A program made the position numbers and the translations under genes. This document shows, one piece after another, positions 35,779 through 44,238 of a stretch of 64,000 bases of DNA. The stretch lies in contig NZ_JAHWCI010000002.1 in assembly GCF_019550915.1 (NCBI RefSeq), forward strand, positions 248,001-312,000, read 5' to 3'. Under the pieces are notes generated by a model. The model did not search any database. It worked only from the letters and a program-made list of their open reading frames with translations, and was not told where the DNA came from. Positions within the stretch are counted from its first letter, which is position 1. Each line of letters opens with the position of its first letter. Source of the DNA: Mumia sp. zg.B17. Lineage in GTDB: Bacteria > Actinomycetota > Actinomycetes > Propionibacteriales > Nocardioidaceae.

Positions 35779-36875
35779 CGCAGCGACTCCGGGGCGTACA
35801 TCGCCACCGCGAGCGCGTTGAGCACGTCGGCGCTGCGGGGGCCGAAGCTCAGGATCTGGCTGTCCGGCATCGTGATGAAGCGGCGGTTCGAGCCGGCCGG
35901 GGTGTTGGCCAGCGACGGGTAGCGCTCGAGCAGGCCGTCCACGCCGCCGGCCGACTCCAGCCCCTTGGTCATCATGATGATGGCGTCGGGCTGCGCGGCG
36001 ACGAGTCCTTCGTCGTTGAGCGGCTTCATCCCCTTCCACCCGATCTCCTCGGAGACGTCGTACGCCCCCGTGGCCGAGATCAGGGAGTCCGCGCCCGAGT
36101 CCTGGCCGAACATGTAGTAGACGCCGCTCTGCCCGCGCACATAGAGGAACACCGTCCGGAGCTTGTCCTGGACCGAGCTCGGTGCCTTCTCGTCGATGAC
36201 CGCCCGGACGGCGGCGACCTCGTCGGCCGTCCTCTTCGCGAGCGCCGTGCCGGTGTCGGTGACGCCGAGCGCGGAGGCGACCTGGCCGACCAGGTCGGCG
36301 ATGTTGTCGAGGTTGCGCGCGCTGTCGACGACCACGACCGGGACACCGGCGTCGCGGACCTGCTCGATGACGTCCCACGGACCGAGCGAGGTGTCGGTGA
36401 TGATCAGGTCGGGGGAGAGGTCGAGGATCGCCTCGCCGTTGAGCTCGTGCCCGTTGTGGGTGACGAGCGGGAGGTCCTTGGCCTGCGTGAACTGCGTCGA
36501 GAGATCGCGCCCGACGAGCGCGTCGCCGAGCCCCAGCTCGTACGTGATCTGCGCCAGCGTGCCGTACTGGTCGAGCGCCAGGACCCGCTCGGCGGTCTTC
36601 ACGGTGACGCGGCTGCCCTGGCTGTCCTTGACGGTGACGGGGAGGCTCTGGGCCGGGTCCTCGACGATCGGCGTGGGCTCGTCGGCCCCGAGGTCGAGGT
36701 TGATCTCGCCGGAGAGGTCCTTCGCGGCGCCGGAGACATCGACGTCGCTGAGCCGCGGGATGGACGTCACGGCCTCGGGGCTCTTCGTCTCACCGCTCTG
36801 CGCGGGCCCGCACGCTGAGGCGAACGCCGTACAGACGCAGAGGAGGGCGACGATGAAGGGGCGGCGGCGTGGCAC
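35775..36875 (-). CDS. hmuT: Heme-binding lipoprotein of the ABC importer
   Basis: 366-residue class III periplasmic-binding lipoprotein. Signal with lipobox FASAC gives lipid-anchored Cys22. The mature part has the two-lobe fold of hemin/siderophore receptors (RVLALDQYGTLAQITYELG in the first lobe, core LALDQYG; DLIITDTSLGPWD; helix linker; WKGMKPLNDEGL). GTG start with GGAG 6 nt upstream. First gene of the heme operon, preceded by two DtxR-like boxes and a TATGCT -10 (36933-36928). Confidence 0.93.
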   Translation of the reverse strand: MPRRRPFIVALLCVCTAFASACGPAQSGETKSPEAVTSIPRLSDVDVSGAAKDLSGEINLDLGADEPTPIVEDPAQSLPVTVKDSQGSRVTVKTAERVLALDQYGTLAQITYELGLGDALVGRDLSTQFTQAKDLPLVTHNGHELNGEAILDLSPDLIITDTSLGPWDVIEQVRDAGVPVVVVDSARNLDNIADLVGQVASALGVTDTGTALAKRTADEVAAVRAVIDEKAPSSVQDKLRTVFLYVRGQSGVYYMFGQDSGADSLISATGAYDVSEEIGWKGMKPLNDEGLVAAQPDAIIMMTKGLESAGGVDGLLERYPSLANTPAGSNRRFITMPDSQILSFGPRSADVLNALAVAMYAPESLR

Positions 36876-36899
36876 GACATGCTCCGATTCCGAGGGAAG

Positions 36900-36918
36900 T
36901 CAGGTTTCCCTAACCTCG
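36900..36918. promoter_or_regulatory. DtxR/IdeR-like iron box 1
   Basis: TCAGGTTTCCCTAACCTCG resembles the 19-bp DtxR/IdeR consensus (13 of 19 by eye, both AGGTT/CTAACCT arms kept). It lies just downstream of the predicted hmuT transcription start. Confidence 0.6.
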
Positions 36919-36930
36919 ACGGAAAGTAGC

Positions 36931-36949
36931 ATAGGTAAGGCTTGCCTCG
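36931..36949. promoter_or_regulatory. DtxR/IdeR-like iron box 2 in divergent promoter
   Basis: ATAGGTAAGGCTTGCCTCG matches the DtxR/IdeR consensus at about 13 of 19 positions. It overlaps the hmuT -10 (TATGCT, minus) on one side and the heme oxygenase -35 (TTGCCT, 36942-36947) on the other, so one site could repress both. Confidence 0.65.
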
Positions 36950-36970
36950 CTAACCAGCCCCGGATAAGGT
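36942..36970 (+). promoter_or_regulatory. Heme oxygenase promoter
   Basis: TTGCCT (36942-36947), 17-nt spacer, TAAGGT (36965-36970). The leader is then about 100 nt and carries the dyad TCAGG-N5-CCTGA at 36980-36994, a possible second regulator site. Confidence 0.5.
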
Positions 36971-37079
36971 GACACATCGTCAGGTTGGTCCTGACGCGGC
37001 GTCTCCTCGATGATGACGCCGTGTCATATTGGTCCCCGGACATCCGTCCCGCTCGCGCCCATCTCGTGGAGGCCCCCCG

Positions 37080-37733
37080 ATGACCGTCACTGCCACGCAG
37101 GAGACGACCGTTCCCAGCTCCGAGCTCTCCGCACTGATGCGAGAAGGCTCCCGCGCCGAGCACACGTCGGCGGAGAACTCGACCTTCATGTCCGATCTCC
37201 TCGAGGGCCGCTCGTCGGTCGAGCGCTACACGGTCTTCCTGCGTCAGCTGGCCGTCGTCTACGAGGCGATCGAGTCGGTCGGCACGGTGCTCGCCGCCGA
37301 CCCGGTCGGGTCGGCCGTCGTCGACGCCGCCGTGGAGCGGTCGGCCGCCATCGAGGCCGACCTCGTGTTCCTGGCCGGGGAGGACTGGCGCGACATCCCT
37401 GTCGGCCCCGCGGCCACGGCGTACGTGCAGCGGGTCGGTGAGACCCAGGACGATGCCGTGCGCTTCCTGGCGCACCACTACACGCGCTACCTCGGTGATC
37501 TGTCCGGCGGGCAGGCGATCGGCCGCATCCTCCAGCGCGAGTACGGCCTCGCCGAGGGTGGCGTGACGTTCTACGACTTCCCGCTCGTGCCGAAGCCCAA
37601 GCTGTACAAGGACGCCTACCGTGCGCGCCTCGACACCCTTCCCCTCGACGACGCTGCCAAGCAGCGCGTCGTCGACGAGGTCAAGGTCGCCTTCGCCCTC
37701 AACGAGGCGCTGTTCGCCGAGATGAGCGCCTGA
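37080..37733 (+). CDS. hmuO: Biliverdin-producing heme oxygenase
   Basis: 217-residue canonical heme oxygenase. The proximal heme ligand is His28 in REGSRAEHTSAEN, followed by TFMSDLLEG; the distal glycine-rich helix is YLGDLSGGQAIGR. It opens heme to biliverdin, CO and Fe2+, making iron from the heme brought in by the divergent hmuTUV operon. ATG at 37080 is supported by GTGGAGG 7 nt upstream rather than the open frame from 37029. Confidence 0.95.
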   Translation: MTVTATQETTVPSSELSALMREGSRAEHTSAENSTFMSDLLEGRSSVERYTVFLRQLAVVYEAIESVGTVLAADPVGSAVVDAAVERSAAIEADLVFLAGEDWRDIPVGPAATAYVQRVGETQDDAVRFLAHHYTRYLGDLSGGQAIGRILQREYGLAEGGVTFYDFPLVPKPKLYKDAYRARLDTLPLDDAAKQRVVDEVKVAFALNEALFAEMSA

Positions 37734-37810
37734 GCGACGAGCGCCACATCGGCACGACGCGTGCGCACGCCGCCGCGTGCCGCTCGTCCGAGGTGCGAGA
37801 CAATGACGGC

Positions 37811-39184
37811 GTGAATCGCGTCGTGATCGTCGGTGGTGGACCTGGTGGGTACGAGGCTGCGCTGGTCGCGGTACAGCTCGGGGCGGAGGTCACCGTCGTC
37901 GAGCGCGACGGGCTCGGCGGGTCGACCGTCCTCACCGACTGCGTCCCCAGCAAGACGCTGATCGCGACCTCCGACCTGATGACCGACGTGGCCGGTTCTG
38001 CCGAGCTCGGACTCGTCGGCGCCGGTTCGGAGTCGGTCGACCTCCGTAGGGTCAATCAACGGGTCAAGCGGCTCGCCCTCGCGCAGTCCGACGACATCCG
38101 GCGGCGCATCGAGCGGGAGAACGTCGAGGTCATCGCCGGCACCGCCCGTCTCGACGGGCCCGAGACGGTCCTCGTGGACCGCGCTGACGGTGGTTCGGAG
38201 GAGCTGCACTCGCAGGTGGTGCTGCTGGCGACCGGCGCCCACCCGCGGGTCGTGGACACCGCGATCCCCGACGGCGAGCGCATCCTGACCTGGGAGCAGG
38301 TCTACGAGCTCGACGAGCTGCCCGAGCACCTGGTCGTCGTCGGTTCCGGTGTCACGGGCGCCGAGTTCGCCGGCGCCTACAAGGCTCTAGGCTGCGAGGT
38401 CACGCTGGTCTCCAGCCGTGACCGCGTCCTCCCCGGCGAGGATCCGGACGCGGCCGTCGTCCTGGAGGAGGTCTTCACGCGGCGCGGCATGAACGTGCTG
38501 TCGCGCTCGCGGATGGAGTCGGTCGAGCGCAAGGGCGACCGCGTCCTCGTGCGTCTCACCGACGGCCGCGAGGTCGAGGGGTCGCACTGCCTGCTCGCTC
38601 TCGGGTCGATCCCCAACAGCGAGGGACTCGGACTGGAGTCGGCAGGCGTCGGGGTCGACTCCGGCGGCTTCATCGAGGTCGACCGCGTCTCGCGGACCTC
38701 GGCCCGCGGGGTGTACGCCGCTGGCGACTGCACTGGCGTCCTCATGCTCGCCTCCGTCGCGGCCATGCAGGGACGGATCGCGATGGCGCACGCCCTCGGC
38801 GACGCCGTGCACCCGCTGCGTCTGCGGACTGTCGTCTCCAACGTGTTCACCGCGCCGGAGATCGCCACGGTCGGGGTGACGCAGAAGGAGATCGACGCCG
38901 GCGAGGTCGACGCCGAGTCGGTCACCCTGCGGCTGTCGGGCAACCCGCGCGCCAAGATGCAGGGCGTGCGCGACGGCTTCGTCAAGCTGTTCTGCCGGGC
39001 CGGCGGCGGCGCCGTGATCGGCGGTGTCGTGGTGGCACCGCGTGCGTCGGAGCTCATCCACTCGGTGTCGCTCGCGGTCTCGACCGGACTCACCACCGAC
39101 CAGGTCGCGAACGCGTTCACGGTCTATCCGTCGATGAGCGGCTCCGTGGCCGAGGCTGCCCGCCGCCTGCACCAGCCCCGCTGA
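37811..39184 (+). CDS. lpdA: LpdA-like NAD(P)H:quinone reductase (disulfide-reductase fold without disulfide)
   Basis: 457-residue flavoprotein of the pyridine nucleotide-disulfide oxidoreductase family: FAD motif VGGGPGGYEAA, NAD(P)-binding VVGSGVTGAEFAGAY, second FAD motif YAAGDCTG and C-terminal dimer domain. The redox pair CxxxxC is incomplete: the motif reads TDCVPSK with a single Cys, and the C-terminal tail SGSVAEAARRL lacks the His-Glu pair. This is the pattern of M. tuberculosis LpdA (Rv3303c), which reduces quinones instead of lipoamide. GTG 37811 has GACAAT exactly 6 nt upstream. Confidence 0.9.
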   Translation: MNRVVIVGGGPGGYEAALVAVQLGAEVTVVERDGLGGSTVLTDCVPSKTLIATSDLMTDVAGSAELGLVGAGSESVDLRRVNQRVKRLALAQSDDIRRRIERENVEVIAGTARLDGPETVLVDRADGGSEELHSQVVLLATGAHPRVVDTAIPDGERILTWEQVYELDELPEHLVVVGSGVTGAEFAGAYKALGCEVTLVSSRDRVLPGEDPDAAVVLEEVFTRRGMNVLSRSRMESVERKGDRVLVRLTDGREVEGSHCLLALGSIPNSEGLGLESAGVGVDSGGFIEVDRVSRTSARGVYAAGDCTGVLMLASVAAMQGRIAMAHALGDAVHPLRLRTVVSNVFTAPEIATVGVTQKEIDAGEVDAESVTLRLSGNPRAKMQGVRDGFVKLFCRAGGGAVIGGVVVAPRASELIHSVSLAVSTGLTTDQVANAFTVYPSMSGSVAEAARRLHQPR

Positions 39185-39190
39185 CCCGCC

Positions 39191-39264
39191 CCGTCCCCGA
39201 TTTGTGCAGCTGGTCCAGGAACTGTTGGCCCGATTCTGCGACCAACTGCACACAGCGCGGACGG
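39191..39264. repeat. 74-nt palindromic repeat, left copy
   Basis: Starts CCGTCCCCGATTTGTGCAGC and ends CAACTGCACACAGCGCGG + ACGG; the outer 25 nt on each side are imperfect inverted repeats around a 24-nt centre. It begins 7 bp after the lpdA stop and ends 10 bp before the stop of the convergent DUF559 gene. The second copy, same length and orientation, lies beyond the start of that gene. Confidence 0.85.
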
Positions 39265-39274
39265 GTACGAGGCG

Positions 39275-40192
39275 TCAGGCGAACCAACGGGTCCACATCG
39301 CGTTGAAGAGCGGTCGTGCGCCCTCGTACCCGTTGTCGCGCAAGGCCGTGTGGACGCGCCAGACGATCGCCTTCGGACTCCTGAGGTCGTCCTCGAGGAC
39401 CACGACGACCGTCCAGCCGAGGCGTTCGAGGTTCTCGCGGCGCGTACGGTCCCGAGCGCGCTGCTGCTTCGAGCGCTCGTGCCACGCGCCGTCGTACTCC
39501 ACGATCACCCGCCATCGCCAGTAGACGAGGTCGCACCGCGCGACGAACCTCTCGCACGCGTCGAGGATCTCCTGGTTGCACTCCGGCTCGGGGAGACGAG
39601 CGAAGACGAGCATCAGCCTGATCAGCGTCTCCATCGGTGATTCGGCCCGCTCCCGGACGTAGGCGAACGCGCGCCTGGCACGCACGACGCCGTCGAGGTG
39701 GCACCGGTCGAGGTACGACCGCAGCTGCGAACGTGACGTGTGTCCGCGGTGGATGAGGTGGTCGGCAGCCTGGACCAGCTCGACCAGACTGACGATCGTG
39801 GCGAGGTCGACGTACGTGCGGTCCGGTCCCGTGCACCCGATGTGATCTCTGACGGCCATCCGCAGCCGGCCACGCCGCCGGTGGAGACGGATCTCGTCGC
39901 GTCGGACCTGCGCTGCGGTGTTGGTGGAGAAGTGCAGCGGCAGCACCGATCGGACGCCGAGGCCCCAGAGGCGGAGGGCGGTGAGGTGGCTCGCGAGGGC
40001 GTCGTCGGGAAGGACGAGGAGCGCCGCCCTGACGAGGAGGGCAAACGACACGGGCAGGTCCGCCGCGACGTGGACGCCGCGGAAGAGCCGCCGGAACCGC
40101 GCGCCCGTCAGGTCCTGGGCGCTGAAGCCGAGAGAGCGTGCGGTCGCGTTGGTGAAGGGGCCGTCGCGCAGCTCCTCGGGCACGGGTTTCAT
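39275..40192 (-). CDS. DUF559 (Vsr-like nuclease fold) protein with AbiEi-like N-terminus
   Basis: 305 residues. The N-terminal part (about 10-60, FTNATARSLGFSAQDLTGAR, FRRLFRGVHV) resembles the winged-helix region of type IV antitoxin AbiEi proteins; the C-terminal 100 residues are a DUF559 domain (VEYDGAWHE, then RDRTRRENLERLGWTVVVV), a very-short-patch-repair endonuclease-like fold with a putative catalytic Asp/Glu set. Biological role unknown. It sits between convergent core genes and is bracketed by two 74-nt palindromic repeats, so it may belong to a mobile or repeat-maintaining unit. ATG start without a clear Shine-Dalgarno. Confidence 0.85.
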   Translation of the reverse strand: MKPVPEELRDGPFTNATARSLGFSAQDLTGARFRRLFRGVHVAADLPVSFALLVRAALLVLPDDALASHLTALRLWGLGVRSVLPLHFSTNTAAQVRRDEIRLHRRRGRLRMAVRDHIGCTGPDRTYVDLATIVSLVELVQAADHLIHRGHTSRSQLRSYLDRCHLDGVVRARRAFAYVRERAESPMETLIRLMLVFARLPEPECNQEILDACERFVARCDLVYWRWRVIVEYDGAWHERSKQQRARDRTRRENLERLGWTVVVVLEDDLRSPKAIVWRVHTALRDNGYEGARPLFNAMWTRWFA

Positions 40193-40252
40193 GCCGGGAG
40201 CGTGGTGCCGCTAACGCGACTGAGGACACCCGATCTGTCGCCTGTGGAGATC

Positions 40253-40326
40253 CCGTCCCCGATTTGTGCAGTTGGTCCAGGAAGTCGGCAGGGGATTCCT
40301 TGATCAACTGCACAAATCGCGGACGG
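40253..40326. repeat. 74-nt palindromic repeat, right copy
   Basis: Same 74-nt length and first 19 bases as the left copy (CCGTCCCCGATTTGTGCAG), and same ending GCGGACGG. Its arms pair better: ATTTGTGCAGTTGGTC against GATCAACTGCACAAAT. The centre differs from the left copy, so arms are conserved but the loop is not. It lies 60 bp upstream of the DUF559 start and 18 bp past the pyc stop, and is followed by a short GACGG-type repeat run. Confidence 0.85.
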
Positions 40327-40344
40327 GACGGGACGGGGCGGGAG

Positions 40345-43300
40345 CTAGCCCAGGACGAGCAGCAGGTCGCCGCCCTCGGACTGGCGCGGGCCCTCGATCA
40401 CCAGGCGCGACACCGTGCCGCCGTTGGGTGCGGTGATCGCGGCCTCCATCTTCATCGCCTCGATCGTCGCGACCTGCTGGCCGGGCTCGACGGTGTCGCC
40501 GACCCCGACCGAGGGGGTCACGACGCCGTCGAACGGCACCGCGACCTGCAGCGGGTCGGCCGGGTCGGCCTTCTCGGCGGTCACGACGTCGCTGGACACC
40601 GAGCGGTCACGCACCGTCACCGGACGGAGCTGGCCGTTGAGCCGGCAGAGCACGTTGCGGAGCCCCCGCGCGTCCGCGTCGCTGATCGCCTCGAGCCCGA
40701 GGATCAGGGTCTTGCCCTCCTCGAGCGTCACCTCGACGTCAGCGCCGGGCCGCAACCCGTACCAGTACGCCTCGGTCGGCAGCACCGACACGTCGCCGAA
40801 CTCTCCGCGCGCGTGCTCGAAGTCGCGCGTGGGTCCGGGGAAGAGCAGCCGGTTGAGCGTGGGCCGCGGGTCGGCCTCGAGACCGGCGCGGTCCTCCGGT
40901 CCCAGCTCCGTCTCGCCGATCTTGACCGTACGGCCCTCCAGTGCCTTGCTGCGGAAGGGCTCCGGCCATCCACCGGGCGGGTCGCCCAGCTCGCCCGCGA
41001 GGAAGCCGATCACCGAGTCCGGGATGTCGTAGGCCTGCGGGTTGTCGGCGAACTCCTTCGGGTCCGCGCCGACCGCGACGAGGTGCAGCGCGAGGTCGCC
41101 GACGACCTTCGAGCTCGGCGTCACCTTCACGATGTCGCCGAGGATGTCGTTGGCAGCGGCGTACATGTCCTCGATCTGCTCGAACCGGTCGCCGAGCCCC
41201 AGCGCGATCGCCTGCTGCCGCAGGTTGGAGAGCTGCCCGCCCGGGATCTCGTGGCGGTAGACGCGGCCGGTCGGCGAGGGCAGTCCCGCCTCGAACGGCG
41301 CGTACAGCTTGCGGACGGCCTCCCAGTACGGCTCGAGGTCACCGACCGCCTCGAGCGACAGGCCGGTCGGCGCCGTCGTGTGCTGCAGGCCCGCCACCAG
41401 CGCCGACATCGGCGGCTGCGACGTGGTCCCGGCCAACGATGCCGAGGCGGTGTCGACGGCGTCGACACCGGCGTCGATCGCGACCATCAGCGTGGCGAGC
41501 TGGCCGCCGGCGGTGTCGTGGGTGTGCAGGTGGACCGGCAGGTCGAAGCGCTCGCGCAGGGCGGTGACCAGACGCCAGCCGGCCGGCGCCCGCAGCAGCC
41601 CGGCCATGTCCTTGATCGCGAGCACGTGCGCGCCGGCGTCGACGATGCGTTCGGCGAGCCGCAGGTAGTAGTCGAGCGTGTAGATCGGCTCGTCCGGATC
41701 CATCAGGTCGCCGGTGTAGCAGAGCGCGACCTCCGCCACCGCCGTGCCGGTCGCGCGCACCGCGTCGATGGCGGGACGCATCTGCTCGACGTCGTTGAGT
41801 GCGTCGAAGATCCGGAACACGTCGATGCCGGTCGCGGTCGCCTCCGCGACGAAGGCGTCGGTGACCTCGGTCGGGTACGGCGTGTAGCCGACCGTGTTGC
41901 GTCCACGCAGCAGCATCTGGAGGCACACGTTGGGGATGGCCTCGCGCAGCTCCGCGAGACGCTGCCACGGGTCCTCCTTGAGGAACCGCAGCGCCACGTC
42001 GTACGTCGCGCCGCCCCAGGCCTCGATCGACCACAGCTGTGGCGTCGCCCGTGCGACGACCGGCGCCGCAGCGAGCAGGTCGAACGTACGGACCCGGGTG
42101 GCGAGCAGCGACTGGTGCGCGTCTCGGAACGTCGTGTCGGTGACCGCGACGTGAGTCTGCTCGCGCAGTGCCCGGGCGAACGCCTCGGGCCCGACCTCGA
42201 GCAGCTGCTGACGCGTGCCCGCCGGCGCCGCCGCGCCGAGGTCGACCGGCGGGAGCTTCTCGCGGGGATCGATCACGTCCGGCGCCGGGCCGTGCGGTCG
42301 GTTGACCGTCACGTCGGCGAGGTACGTGAGCAGCTTGGTGCCGCGGTCGGCAGACGGCAGCGTGTCGAGCAGCTCCGGGTGGCGGTCGATGAACGAGGTG
42401 GTGACACCGCCTGCGACGAACTCGGGGTTGCCCAGCAGCGCCTGGAGGAAGGTCAGGTTGGTCGTGACGCCGCGGATCCGGAACTCCGCGATCGCACGCC
42501 GCGCGCGCTCCACCGCGGCCTCGAAGGTGCGGCCCCGACAGGTGAGCTTGGTGAGGAGCGAGTCGAAGTAGGCGCCGATCTCGGTGCCGGAGTAGGTGGT
42601 GCCGCCGTCGAGACGGACGCCCGCGCCGCCGGGGGAGCGGTACGTCGTGATCCGGCCGGTGTCCGGGCGGAAGCCGTTGGACGGGTCCTCGGTCGTGATC
42701 CGGCACTGCATGGCGACGCCCCGGACGGCGATCTCGTCCTGGCGGAGCCCGAGGTCGACCAGGGTCTCGCCGGCGGCGATCCGCAGCTGCGCCTGCACCA
42801 GGTCGACGTCGGTCACCTCCTCGGTGACGGTGTGCTCGACCTGGATGCGCGGGTTCATCTCGATGAAGACGTAGTTGCCCTGGGGGTCGAGGAGGAACTC
42901 GACCGTGCCGGCGCAGGTGTAGCCGATGGACCGGGCAAACGCGACGGCGTCGGCGCACATCCGGTCCCGGATCTCCGGGTCGAGCCGCGGGGCGGGGGCG
43001 ATCTCGACGACCTTCTGGTGGCGCCGTTGGACCGAGCAGTCGCGCTCGAAGAGGTGGATCACGTCACCGGTCGCGTCGGCGAGGATCTGCACCTCGATGT
43101 GGCGCGGGTCGACCACGGCCTGCTCGATGAAGCAGGTCGGGTCGCCGAACGCGCCCTCTGCCTCCCGCATCGCGGCGTCGACCGCGTCGCGCAGCTCGGC
43201 CGGGTCCTCGACGCGCCGCATGCCGCGCCCGCCGCCACCCGCGACGGCCTTGACGAACAGCGGGTACGGGAGGGCCTCGGCGGCGGCGACCAGCTCGTCG

Positions 43301-43722
43301 CGGTCACGGCTGGGTGGCACGGACGCGAGCACCGGCACACCCGCCTCGCGTGCCGCCTCGATGGCTCGCGCCTTGTTGCCGGTGAGGCGCAGGACCTCCT
43401 CGGACGGGCCGACGAACGTGATGCCTGCCTGCGCGCAGGCGCTCGCGAGCGAGGGGTTCTCCGAGAGGAAGCCGTATCCCGGATAGACGGCGTCGGCCCC
43501 GGCGCGTACGGCCGTGGCGACGATCTCGTCAGGGTCGAGATAGCTGCGGACCGGGTGGCCCACCTCACCGATCTGGTAGGCCTCGTCGGCCTTCAGACGG
43601 TGCTCGGAGCCACGGTCCTCGTACGGGAAGACGGCGACGGTGCGGGCGCCGAGCTCGTAGGCGGCGCGGAAGGCGCGGATCGCGATCTCGCCGCGGTTGG
43701 CGACGAGGACCTTGCGGAACAT
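40345..43722 (-). CDS. pyc: Pyruvate carboxylase
   Basis: 1125-residue biotin enzyme making oxaloacetate from pyruvate, full length for the single-chain type. Order: biotin carboxylase (about 1-450; ATP-grasp GGGGRGMRRV, MNPRIQVEHTVTEEVT core), carboxyltransferase (about 530-800; DTTFRDAHQSLLATR core, RGRNTVGY, metal His in HLHTHDTAG), and biotinyl domain at the C-terminus with the biotin Lys in EAMKMEA. ATG start with GGAG upstream. Biotinylated presumably by the BirA encoded near 57 kb. Confidence 0.96.
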   Translation of the reverse strand: MFRKVLVANRGEIAIRAFRAAYELGARTVAVFPYEDRGSEHRLKADEAYQIGEVGHPVRSYLDPDEIVATAVRAGADAVYPGYGFLSENPSLASACAQAGITFVGPSEEVLRLTGNKARAIEAAREAGVPVLASVPPSRDRDELVAAAEALPYPLFVKAVAGGGGRGMRRVEDPAELRDAVDAAMREAEGAFGDPTCFIEQAVVDPRHIEVQILADATGDVIHLFERDCSVQRRHQKVVEIAPAPRLDPEIRDRMCADAVAFARSIGYTCAGTVEFLLDPQGNYVFIEMNPRIQVEHTVTEEVTDVDLVQAQLRIAAGETLVDLGLRQDEIAVRGVAMQCRITTEDPSNGFRPDTGRITTYRSPGGAGVRLDGGTTYSGTEIGAYFDSLLTKLTCRGRTFEAAVERARRAIAEFRIRGVTTNLTFLQALLGNPEFVAGGVTTSFIDRHPELLDTLPSADRGTKLLTYLADVTVNRPHGPAPDVIDPREKLPPVDLGAAAPAGTRQQLLEVGPEAFARALREQTHVAVTDTTFRDAHQSLLATRVRTFDLLAAAPVVARATPQLWSIEAWGGATYDVALRFLKEDPWQRLAELREAIPNVCLQMLLRGRNTVGYTPYPTEVTDAFVAEATATGIDVFRIFDALNDVEQMRPAIDAVRATGTAVAEVALCYTGDLMDPDEPIYTLDYYLRLAERIVDAGAHVLAIKDMAGLLRAPAGWRLVTALRERFDLPVHLHTHDTAGGQLATLMVAIDAGVDAVDTASASLAGTTSQPPMSALVAGLQHTTAPTGLSLEAVGDLEPYWEAVRKLYAPFEAGLPSPTGRVYRHEIPGGQLSNLRQQAIALGLGDRFEQIEDMYAAANDILGDIVKVTPSSKVVGDLALHLVAVGADPKEFADNPQAYDIPDSVIGFLAGELGDPPGGWPEPFRSKALEGRTVKIGETELGPEDRAGLEADPRPTLNRLLFPGPTRDFEHARGEFGDVSVLPTEAYWYGLRPGADVEVTLEEGKTLILGLEAISDADARGLRNVLCRLNGQLRPVTVRDRSVSSDVVTAEKADPADPLQVAVPFDGVVTPSVGVGDTVEPGQQVATIEAMKMEAAITAPNGGTVSRLVIEGPRQSEGGDLLLVLG

Positions 43723-43785
43723 GGGGGTACTCCGATCGAGCGCATCAGGTCCGGTCGGCCGCCGCGACGGTGGGGCGGCCGGCTC

Positions 43786-44196
43786 TCAAGGTACCGGGTG
43801 CTGTCCGGGCTTGGCCGCGAAGACCGGGACCGGCGCATCGAGCAGCAGCTTCTGGGCGACGCTGCTCATGATGAGCTTGCCGACGGGGGTGCGGTGGCGG
43901 ATGCCGATCACCAGCAGCTCGGCGCCCTCGTCCTCGACGGCCTCGATGATGAGGTCGCCGATGCCGGGTCCGACGGGCTGCCGCAGGCGGTGGCCGGGGA
44001 GTCCGGCACCGGCCAACCGGTGCCGCAGCTGCTCGAGGTCGTACCCGTGGACGAAGTCGGGGTCCTCCTCGAACCGGGAGTGCTTCGCGACGTTGACCAC
44101 GACGAGCCGTGCATCGTGGGAGCGAGCCCAGGCGATGCCGTGCTCGAGGGCGACCTCGCCGTACTCGTCAGGGGTGTAGGCAACCGCGATCGTCAT
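43786..44196 (-). CDS. Single-domain universal stress protein
   Basis: 136-residue UspA-fold protein (MTIAVAYTPDEYGEVAL start). Its nucleotide loop reads VIGIRHRTPVGKLIMSS, a variant of the G-x2-G-x9-G-S/T motif, so ATP binding is uncertain. The second ATG (44196) is preferred over the one at 44208 because CATGGT lies 7 nt before it, fitting a leaderless start. It separates pyc from the biotin carboxylase gene; all three read on the minus strand. Confidence 0.87.
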   Translation of the reverse strand: MTIAVAYTPDEYGEVALEHGIAWARSHDARLVVVNVAKHSRFEEDPDFVHGYDLEQLRHRLAGAGLPGHRLRQPVGPGIGDLIIEAVEDEGAELLVIGIRHRTPVGKLIMSSVAQKLLLDAPVPVFAAKPGQHPVP

Positions 44197-44238
44197 GGGG
44201 AGCACCATGGCACAGCGCTCGGGTCCCTGTCTGCAACG

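Noticed and set aside
39185-40344. DUF559 unit as a classical insertion sequence
   Set aside because: The repeats are in direct orientation and individually palindromic, no DDE or tyrosine transposase is present, and no target-site duplication is visible in the flanks.
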